NCBI GenBank assembly: GCA_938045585.1
Contig: CALIAU010000025.1
Span: 1 to 64,000 of the forward strand
From: an uncultured Saprospiraceae bacterium
GTDB lineage: Bacteria; Bacteroidota; Bacteroidia; Chitinophagales; Saprospiraceae
Reading direction: 5' to 3'
Length of the DNA: 64,000 bases
The notes beneath the pieces were generated by a model. The model saw only the letters and a list, made by a program, of their open reading frames with translations, searched no databases and was not told the origin of the DNA. Shown piece by piece: positions 57,735-64,000 of the stretch. A program made the translations under genes and the position numbers. Positions within the stretch are counted from its first letter, which is position 1; every line of letters begins with the position of its first letter.

Positions 57735-57790
57735 CCTTGATAACGGCTTCTTCTAGTCTAGCATCTATTGTCTAGCGTCTAGACTGAGCA
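57735..57790. repeat. Short TCTAG-type repeats between convergent genes
   Basis: TCTAGTCTAGCATC and TGTCTAGCGTCTAGAC recur within 50 bases, between the stops of the S41 peptidase (+) and the TsaC-type gene (-). The last part forms an inverted repeat. No terminator with a T-run is seen. Confidence 0.6.
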
Positions 57791-57799
57791 TCTCTACTC

Positions 57800-58369
57800 T
57801 CATTCGCGTAAAACAATAAGCTGACCTTCGTCATCATAACGAGCAAGAACAGAGGGTAACAAACGTCCTTTCTTCTTAGGATAAGGATTTGCAATGCCAT
57901 CCACAGTTTGTATAATCTCTTCAGAAATATCCTCATAATTGACCGGGAAGGGTGCACCAGAAATATTGGCACTGGTGGAACTGATCGGTCTACCTAAGCG
58001 CTCAATAATGCGCTTACAAAACCCATCTGTAGATACACGGAAAGCAATAGTTCCTTCTTTAGATTTGGCCCAGCCCGGTACATTATGTGCTGCCCTGTGT
58101 ATCAGAGTCAAAGGTTTGTTATGGTAAAAAAGCAGGGTTTCTATCCTAGGATGCAGATCAACTGTATATTCTTTAAGCATTTCGATGGATGAAACAAGAT
58201 AAATCAAGGGCTGCGAATGCTCTCTTTTTTTAATATGATAGACTTGGTGACAAGCCGCCTCATTGCGAATATCTGCCCCAATTCCCCAAATTGTATCCGT
58301 TGGGTAGAGTAAAACTCCTCCAGAACGCAGAGTTTTGTAACTATTCTCGATTATGTCCGCAATTTTCAT
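57800..58369 (-). CDS. tsaC: L-threonylcarbamoyladenylate synthase (TsaC/YrdC/Sua5 family)
   Basis: The 189-residue protein matches the YrdC fold: GGVLLYPTDTIWGIGADI, KKREHSQPLIYLVSS, TIAFRVSTDGF and PISSTSANISGAPFPVNYEDI. It makes threonylcarbamoyl-AMP, the first step of the t6A modification of tRNAs reading ANN codons. The length fits the short TsaC/YrdC form without the Sua5 extension. Confidence 0.93.
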   Translation of the reverse strand: MKIADIIENSYKTLRSGGVLLYPTDTIWGIGADIRNEAACHQVYHIKKREHSQPLIYLVSSIEMLKEYTVDLHPRIETLLFYHNKPLTLIHRAAHNVPGWAKSKEGTIAFRVSTDGFCKRIIERLGRPISSTSANISGAPFPVNYEDISEEIIQTVDGIANPYPKKKGRLLPSVLARYDDEGQLIVLRE

Positions 58370-58490
58370 TGAGATAACATATTTTGCAAAGCAACGTTTA
58401 ATAACTTTAGAAAGTCTATTAATTTTAAGAAAGACTTTAAAACAAAACGCAAAGCTGCTAGTTTTAATATTTATAAATGCAAATTAGTCT

Positions 58491-60779
58491 ATGATTTTAC
58501 GTCCACATAAAAGATCTTTTGCTTTCCATGCATTTTTAACGGTTTGTTGCCTCTTTCTGTTTAGTGTAAATAAAACAAAGGCTGCACATATCGTGGGCGG
58601 TGACGTAATCTATACATTTCTAAGTTTCAACTCTGATTCTACAGTCGTTAACTATAGAATCACATTTACTATGTATCGAGATGCAAATGGAGGAGGAGCA
58701 GATTTTGATAACGATGCGCGTTTTGGAATCTATAGTGGGAGTGGAAACGATTGGACCTTCGTAGAGCAAATGATAAACATCAATTTTATGGATAAAAGTC
58801 GGGTAGACTTTGTTCCAGATAATCCGTGTATTGATGTGCCAGATGTGAATGTAGAAAAGGCAGTCTATGAATTTAATGTCTCCTTGGATGTGCAAGACGA
58901 ATCCTATATGATTTCTTATCAGCGTTGTTGTAGAAATGATAACATAAATAATATAATTAACTCAGGAGAAACGGGAGCAGCATTTATTATCGAAATTTCT
59001 CCAGAAGCACAACGCTCTGGAAATAATTCTCCAAGGTTTAATAATTTTCCTCCGATAATAATTTGTTCTGGATTACCACTTGTATTTGATCATAGTGCTT
59101 CAGATGCAGAGGGTGACCAGCTAGTTTATGAATTTTGTGCTCCACTTGAATCAGGGGGTACAGATGGTGCAACTGGTCCGGGTGATCCTAACTCATGTAC
59201 TGGTGTACGACCTGCTCCAAATAATTGTTTGCCTCCCTACGGAGAAGTAATCTATCAATTGCCTACCTACAATCAAAGTGCCCCGCTTGCAGGAGACCCA
59301 GTTGTAGAGATAGACCCAAATACTGGCCTGATTACCGGAACACCTACAGCCAATGGATTATACGTGGTCGGTGTCTGTGTCAGAGAATTTAGAGATGGTG
59401 TCTTAATAGGGGTAGTAAGAAGAGATTTTCAATTTAATGTAACTACATGTAATGCACGTGTATTTGCTGATTTAGAAGCAGATACTACGCTGAATGGTCA
59501 GAATTTTATTATAAACTCATGTGGTGAAACAGATGTATTTATAGAAAATCAGAGTATCCAAGAATCAAATATCAATGGCTACGATTGGACATTTGATATA
59601 AATGGGGTAGAGCAAAAATTTAATACAAGAGATGTTACAGTAACATTTCCTGGAGAAGGAGAATACTTTGGAACAATGATATTAAATCCCGGCGACCCGG
59701 AATGTTCTGATACTGCAACTATTAAGGTGAATTTATTTCCGAGTATAGAAGGCGATTTCACCTTTGATTTTGATACCTGTGTGGCAGGCCCTGTCAGCTT
59801 CCGTGACATGTCCGTTACAGGTGCTCTGAGTTTAAAAGATTGGACCTGGGATTTTGAAGGTTCTCCTGGATCTGGTGCGATAACAAATCATCAATTTCCA
59901 AATCCAGGACAGAAAACTGCATCACTTATAGTAACAGATACAAATAACTGTCAAGATACAGTTACAAAGGATTTTGACTGGTTTCCAGTACCACCTCTGC
60001 TTATTATCGAACCGTCTAATTTTTTAGGTTGTGCACCCGCAGAAATTTTCTTCAATAACCTCTCTACACCTATTGATGATACTTACGAAATAATTTGGAA
60101 CTTTGGAGACGGAAGCGATGAGGTAGATGCTATTAGTCCTACACATATATATGAAGAAGTAGGCGCTTACGATGTAAGTGTAGAAATTACTTCTCCGATA
60201 GGATGCACCACCTCAGATTTTTATCCTAATTGGATACGCATAGAGGAGAAACCTACAGCAGATTTCACCTTTAGCCCTGATATGCCTAATACATTTAATA
60301 AAGAAATAAGCTTTAATGATAATTCTACAAATGCAGTATCCTGGCAATGGGATTTTGCTGGACTAGGGGCAAAATTTGATAGAAACCCTACATTTACCTT
60401 CCCCGATACAGGAATGTACGAGGTGATATTAACAGTTCTTCATCAATCAGGATGCCCAGACACAGCTAGAGCAATTATAGATATATCTCCTGAAGTGACT
60501 TTGACCTTTCCAAATGCCTTTTCCCCCAATAATGACGCTAAAAATGATGTCTTTAGAGGTATCGGCGTACTAGACGGTGTAAGAGATTATCAATTATCTG
60601 TGTGGAATAGATGGGGAGAAATGATCTTTGAAACAGACGATCCCACCCTCGGCTGGAACGGTATGATCGATAATAATGGAGCACTCTCACCAAACGGAGT
60701 CTATGTCTATTATGCTAAATATGAGGGCCCTAGAGGCGATACAGAGGAATTTAAAGGGCATATTACACTACTTCGCTAG
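58491..60779 (+). CDS. CHU_C (T9SS type B) protein with PKD domains
   Basis: The 762-residue protein has a signal peptide (about residues 1-32). The start AAHIVGGDVIYTFLSF is typical of a large Bacteroidota family. Beta domains and at least two PKD-type domains follow (GYDWTFDINGVEQ, WTWDFEGSPGSG, EIIWNFGDGSDEV, SWQWDFAGLG). The C-terminal gliding-motility-associated CHU_C domain is complete: FPNAFSPNNDAKNDVFRGIG, LSVWNRWGEMIFETDD and GVYVYYAKYEGPRG. It is secreted by T9SS and probably anchored at the surface. Confidence 0.9.
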   Translation: MILRPHKRSFAFHAFLTVCCLFLFSVNKTKAAHIVGGDVIYTFLSFNSDSTVVNYRITFTMYRDANGGGADFDNDARFGIYSGSGNDWTFVEQMININFMDKSRVDFVPDNPCIDVPDVNVEKAVYEFNVSLDVQDESYMISYQRCCRNDNINNIINSGETGAAFIIEISPEAQRSGNNSPRFNNFPPIIICSGLPLVFDHSASDAEGDQLVYEFCAPLESGGTDGATGPGDPNSCTGVRPAPNNCLPPYGEVIYQLPTYNQSAPLAGDPVVEIDPNTGLITGTPTANGLYVVGVCVREFRDGVLIGVVRRDFQFNVTTCNARVFADLEADTTLNGQNFIINSCGETDVFIENQSIQESNINGYDWTFDINGVEQKFNTRDVTVTFPGEGEYFGTMILNPGDPECSDTATIKVNLFPSIEGDFTFDFDTCVAGPVSFRDMSVTGALSLKDWTWDFEGSPGSGAITNHQFPNPGQKTASLIVTDTNNCQDTVTKDFDWFPVPPLLIIEPSNFLGCAPAEIFFNNLSTPIDDTYEIIWNFGDGSDEVDAISPTHIYEEVGAYDVSVEITSPIGCTTSDFYPNWIRIEEKPTADFTFSPDMPNTFNKEISFNDNSTNAVSWQWDFAGLGAKFDRNPTFTFPDTGMYEVILTVLHQSGCPDTARAIIDISPEVTLTFPNAFSPNNDAKNDVFRGIGVLDGVRDYQLSVWNRWGEMIFETDDPTLGWNGMIDNNGALSPNGVYVYYAKYEGPRGDTEEFKGHITLLR

Positions 60780-60820
60780 CTTTTTTTTACAATTTAGCCA
60801 CTTTCAATCACTAAAAATTA

Positions 60821-60828
60821 TATCTTTG
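60821..60828 (+). promoter_or_regulatory. -7 box for rplS
   Basis: TATCTTTG matches TAnnTTTG, 24 bases before the rplS ATG. The -33 element is weak (TTTAG near 60793). Confidence 0.6.
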
Positions 60829-60851
60829 CCGACCATTAAGAAATAGTAAAG

Positions 60852-61205
60852 ATGGAAATACTTAACTACATACACGATAATCTCGCAGAAAAGAAAAATT
60901 TACCAGATTTCAGACCTGGTGATAATGTTGAGGTATATTATAAGATTATTGAGGGTGCCAAAGAAAGAATTCAGGTATTCAGAGGAGATGTACTCCAGAT
61001 AAAAGGACATGACTCGCACAGAACATTTACAGTGAGAAAATTATCGAATGGCGTAGGTGTAGAAAGAATATTCCCTATGGCTTCTCCTAACGTAGCAGAC
61101 GTGAAAATCCTTAAGAGAGGAAAGGTAAGAAGAGCAAAGCTGTACTACCTCAGAGAACTAGTAGGAAAGAAAGCAAAGATCAAAGAAAAGAAATACAAGA
61201 AATAG
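60852..61205 (+). CDS. rplS: 50S ribosomal protein L19
   Basis: The 117-residue length is normal. Family motifs are DFRPGDNVEVYYKIIEGAKERIQVFRG, HRTFTVRKLSNGVGVERIFP and RGKVRRAKLYYLRELVGKKAKI. L19 lies at the 30S-50S interface. The gene stands alone with its own promoter and terminator; the usual neighbours trmD and rimM are not here. Confidence 0.97.
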   Translation: MEILNYIHDNLAEKKNLPDFRPGDNVEVYYKIIEGAKERIQVFRGDVLQIKGHDSHRTFTVRKLSNGVGVERIFPMASPNVADVKILKRGKVRRAKLYYLRELVGKKAKIKEKKYKK

Positions 61206-61211
61206 TATTAG

Positions 61212-61235
61212 AGCCATCTTCGGATGGCTTTTTTT
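61212..61235. terminator. Terminator after rplS
   Basis: AGCCATC (61212-61218) pairs with GATGGCT (61223-61229) around a TTCG loop, followed by a T-run. It also lies beyond the end of the convergent M1 peptidase gene. Confidence 0.9.
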
Positions 61236-61266
61236 ATACAAACTATATAAGTATTAAAAAATACAT

Positions 61267-62919
61267 CTATTCCTCCTCAATCTCCTCCACATCTATCAAA
61301 AACTTATTAACCAACACCTCTATATCGCCACGTGCAATCTTTGCCTCTTGCCAGGTACTATTTCCTTGCATTCGATATTTCTTATCCCCCACAAGCAGCT
61401 CAAAGGGCATGCTGAAATTTTTCACATCCGCTTCCCATCGATAATACAAGGTATTTCTAAAAGCACTGCGATCTACACGATACTGTAACTTGGGAATATC
61501 TGCGCGATATAGATACTGTGTGAAAAAATTATCCAAATCTAGTTCTGAATAGCTCTTAGCAAAATTGAAAAAATCCGCCGATTCAATATTTTGAAACTTA
61601 TATGCATTATAAAACTCTTTGATAAGACCAAACCACACATCATCATCATTGATGACATGTCTTAGTGTATGTAAAATCCAAGATCCTTTATAGTACATAT
61701 CTGATCCATTCCATTCTGTATAGTTAACTCCTAATGGACCTATGATTGGCTCTGAGTTATTATGTCTCCTTTGGAATGATAGGTAGCGTTCTACCTGCGG
61801 ATAACCCAAATGGTACTCTACATACAAGGCTTCCATATATGTAGTGAAAGATTCATGAATCCACATTTCTGCATGGTCCTGAGCACTAATGCTATTGCCA
61901 AAATATTCATGCCCTGTTTCATGCACGATAATATAATCCCAGTTCATTTCAGGAGGAATCATGCCTCCTAAATAACCCCTCTTGTATTTATTACCATACG
62001 CAATAGCACTCTGGTGTTCCATTCCAAGGTAGGGTGTTTCCACTAAGGCATATCCATCATTCCAAAACGGATACTTGTCAAAGTAAAATTCAAAGGCTTC
62101 CAAAACACCAGATACCTGTTCAAAATGTTTTTTGGCCTTCTCTAGATTTTCTGGTAATACGTAATAATCCAGCGGGAGTGTGTCACCGTCTAAGGAGATA
62201 TATCTATCACTAAAATGTGCATACTTGGCAATATTAAAGGAAACATTGTAATTGTTGATAGGGTAGTTGACTTGCCAGATGTAACTTGTCTTGTCTCCAT
62301 CTGGCTTTGCCTCTAAAAGATTTCCATTGGATACACAGTACAGTTCTTTCGGCACCGTAAACTGCATCCGCATACTGTCAGGTTCATCATACAAGTGATC
62401 CTTATTTGGCCACCAGGAGCTAGCGCCAAACCCTTCACAGGCCACCGCTATCCAGGGACTTCCTGTCTTATCCTCTGACCAAACAAATCCACCATCCCAA
62501 GGGGCGTGCCTTGCGACTATCGGTTTGCCACCATAATGGATTGCAATCGTGTTAGATTCTTCTGTGCTAAATGTATGAGCATCAATAAATATCGCATTGT
62601 GGATTCTTTCATATGCAAGCGTCTTTCCCTTCGATTCAATACGAGTAATTTCTAAATTTTCAAATAGGTCTATTTGAATCGTTTTAGAGCTACCATCGAA
62701 ATCAAAGTGAATATGATTGATACCAGCGATGGACTTTTCTTCAATGTTGAATGTGATGTCTAAGTCGTAAAAACTGATATCCGTACTTGTACGCTCCACA
62801 CGCAATGAACCCCTAAGAGAATCTGCTAATGTGAATTGTCGATATTGAAATTCCTGTCCTGTGATAAGGCTCAGCGAACTAAGAATACAGATAAAAACTA
62901 GGAAGGATTTCTGGATCAT
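61267..62919 (-). CDS. M1-family metallopeptidase
   Basis: The 550-residue protein has a signal peptide (MIQKSFLVFICILSSLSLITG). The N-terminal beta domain (about 25-240) and the catalytic domain are complete. The zinc site is HETGHEYFGN with the third ligand in AEMWIHESFTTYMEAL, and the exopeptidase-type motif YLGMEHQSAIAYGN is just before it. It is shorter than most M1 enzymes, lacking a C-terminal helical domain. The start overlaps the SDR stop by ATGA, so the two are coupled. Confidence 0.92.
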   Translation of the reverse strand: MIQKSFLVFICILSSLSLITGQEFQYRQFTLADSLRGSLRVERTSTDISFYDLDITFNIEEKSIAGINHIHFDFDGSSKTIQIDLFENLEITRIESKGKTLAYERIHNAIFIDAHTFSTEESNTIAIHYGGKPIVARHAPWDGGFVWSEDKTGSPWIAVACEGFGASSWWPNKDHLYDEPDSMRMQFTVPKELYCVSNGNLLEAKPDGDKTSYIWQVNYPINNYNVSFNIAKYAHFSDRYISLDGDTLPLDYYVLPENLEKAKKHFEQVSGVLEAFEFYFDKYPFWNDGYALVETPYLGMEHQSAIAYGNKYKRGYLGGMIPPEMNWDYIIVHETGHEYFGNSISAQDHAEMWIHESFTTYMEALYVEYHLGYPQVERYLSFQRRHNNSEPIIGPLGVNYTEWNGSDMYYKGSWILHTLRHVINDDDVWFGLIKEFYNAYKFQNIESADFFNFAKSYSELDLDNFFTQYLYRADIPKLQYRVDRSAFRNTLYYRWEADVKNFSMPFELLVGDKKYRMQGNSTWQEAKIARGDIEVLVNKFLIDVEEIEEE

Positions 62920-63779
62920 ATCGGTCTGTTTTTTGGATTCTTTTTAGCAAGCATTTTCCATATTATGCTATCTGCTGTTCGAGCTGGAACACATTTTCTA
63001 AAGAAATTAAATCCCAATGTGCCCTTATGAATAATATTATTAGTTGAAAACTTTCGTTTCTCCATCCTCTTAAATAATAAGTTGCTTACTCTTTCTACTG
63101 CAATCGCATTTTGCTCTGAATCACTAATATTTTTATCTGCAAACTGTAAAATATCTCCGTACTCTGAATCCTTAAAGCGATCTAGTTTGCCCTTACTCTT
63201 TCCCCATATCTTTGTCTTTATTGGTCCTGGTTGGACCGCGATAACATCAATTCCATGCATGTATAATTCTCTTCTATATATTTCTGTCATACTTTCCACA
63301 GCATGTTTTGAAATGCAATAGGCGCCCACAAAAGGAGAATTAAATAATCCTGAAATAGAACTAATATTAATTATTCTTCCAGCTGTTATTTTGACACTAT
63401 TGCTCTTTAATAAATCGAAAAAGCAATTCGTAACACGCATGATACCTACAACATTTACATCTAATTGCTGTGCTAATTCATTGGGCTCCAATTCTGTCAT
63501 GGGGCCTGGGTGCGCATAACCAGCATTATTAATAATGCCATCTAGACCACGTTCTCCACAGAAGCTAAGCACAGCCCTACGCGATGATCGGATGGCATCT
63601 TCATCTTGTACATCAAACACAAGAGGGAGAAATGAAGTTCCAAATGTCTGTTTCAACTGCTCTGCATCCTCTGTTTTACGTACAGAACCCATTACTTTCC
63701 ACCCTTCGTGTAGAAATTTTCTGCACGCATCTAGCCCTATTCCTGAACTTACGCCCGTTATTAAGATATTTTTCTGCAT
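62916..63779 (-). CDS. Short-chain dehydrogenase/reductase
   Basis: The 287-residue classical SDR has the cofactor motif TGVSSGIG at residues 8-15, NNAG, a catalytic Ser in ISSISG, and YCISK with Tyr and Lys. The specificity cannot be given; the C-terminal third (KRKFSTNNIIHKG) is variable. It is the first gene of a pair with the M1 peptidase and overlaps it by 4 bases. Confidence 0.92.
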   Translation of the reverse strand: MQKNILITGVSSGIGLDACRKFLHEGWKVMGSVRKTEDAEQLKQTFGTSFLPLVFDVQDEDAIRSSRRAVLSFCGERGLDGIINNAGYAHPGPMTELEPNELAQQLDVNVVGIMRVTNCFFDLLKSNSVKITAGRIINISSISGLFNSPFVGAYCISKHAVESMTEIYRRELYMHGIDVIAVQPGPIKTKIWGKSKGKLDRFKDSEYGDILQFADKNISDSEQNAIAVERVSNLLFKRMEKRKFSTNNIIHKGTLGFNFFRKCVPARTADSIIWKMLAKKNPKNRPI

Positions 63780-63838
63780 ATTCCTAGAGTTTAAGGTATT
63801 CTATTATTTTTGTGGATACCTTTCTTTAAATATAAAAG

Positions 63839-63846
63839 CAAAAGTA
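63839..63846 (-). promoter_or_regulatory. -7 box for SDR-M1 peptidase pair
   Basis: The minus strand reads TACTTTTG, matching TAnnTTTG, about 60 bases before the SDR ATG. Confidence 0.4.
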
Positions 63847-63874
63847 ATTAGAGTATATTAATATTGACCTATAG

Positions 63875-64000
63875 ATGCGAGAACGACAGTTATTCATATT
63901 AAGTCTACTTATCTTTATTACAGTATCCTGTAAACAAGATACTAAACAGCTGCCATTAGATAATCTATTAGGCTATTGGGATGTATATGCTGCAGAAAGA
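63875..64000 (+). CDS. Lipoprotein, 3' end outside window
   Basis: ATG at 63875 opens a frame to the window end (42 codons). It has a lipoprotein signal (LFILSLLIFITVSC, Cys 19) and then LLGYWDVYAAER, which resembles the first strand of lipocalin-like lipoproteins of Bacteroidota. The assignment to that fold is tentative. Confidence 0.65.
   Translation, partial: MRERQLFILSLLIFITVSCKQDTKQLPLDNLLGYWDVYAAER

Noticed and set aside
1-64000. Prophage, integrative element or insertion sequence
   Set aside because: No integrase, transposase, phage structural gene or att-like repeat was recognised; gene content is chromosomal throughout.

Overview
The window looks like chromosomal DNA from an AT-rich member of the Bacteroidota, probably Saprospiria or a relative (the phylum is firm, the class is an inference). 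Supporting signs are: seven secreted proteins with a type IX secretion (T9SS) sorting domain, six of type A and one CHU_C/type B; a short sigma-70 RpoD without region 1.1; many upstream boxes of the Bacteroidota form TAnnTTTG; BioY; LpxA-type outer-membrane sugar genes (hldE kinase domain, waaA); and START-like, DUF2911, DUF2807 and DUF6438 proteins. No phage, integrase, transposase, CRISPR array or rRNA was seen. One tRNA (Glu, TTC) is present on the minus strand.

Layout. 1-9 kb: the 3' part of a large repeat-built T9SS adhesin, a small hypothetical, bioY, a DUF2911 protein, then minus-strand DUF2807, membrane AraC regulator and beta-helix T9SS protein. 9-13.5 kb: a tightly coupled minus-strand operon of PIG-L deacetylase, a 43-residue one-helix membrane protein missed by normal length cut-offs, and a sodium:solute symporter. 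13.5-24.4 kb: mazG, a DUF6438 lipoprotein, an arsenosugar-type pair (AhpD-like protein plus ArsS radical SAM), a lipoprotein coupled to a FemAB-like acyltransferase, an ECF sigma/anti-sigma pair, and lysA-valS. 24.6-39.3 kb, all minus strand: T9SS PA-domain protein, a probable gap-pgk-OMP-waaA-hldE operon, a cytochrome c/copper monooxygenase-like T9SS protein, HAD phosphatase, tRNA-Glu, TPR lipoprotein, choice-of-anchor B protein. 39.5-47.1 kb: arsC, miaA, and a plus-strand envelope cluster (PlsC-like acyltransferase, isoaspartyl peptidase, YfhO, flippase). 47.4-53.8 kb: two neighbouring modular adhesins sharing a domain. 53.8-64 kb: methyltransferase, START-like protein, rpoD, S41 protease, tsaC-type gene, CHU_C protein, rplS, M1 peptidase, SDR and the start of a lipoprotein.

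Most genes are housekeeping or envelope genes in short operons. The parts that deserve attention are (i) the PIG-L / micro-protein / symporter operon with 4-bp GTGA coupling and a predicted charged coil inserted in the symporter; (ii) a set of GC-rich, low-complexity intergenic elements (TCCGTT-type octamers, a 23-bp tandem repeat, and CTGCCTG...AGGCAAG hairpins) at several gene ends that appear to share parts; (iii) near-identical DNA repeats in the adhesin at the left edge; and (iv) the adhesin pair in which one member lacks any visible sorting domain. All family assignments are from reading the sequence; no database search was run.
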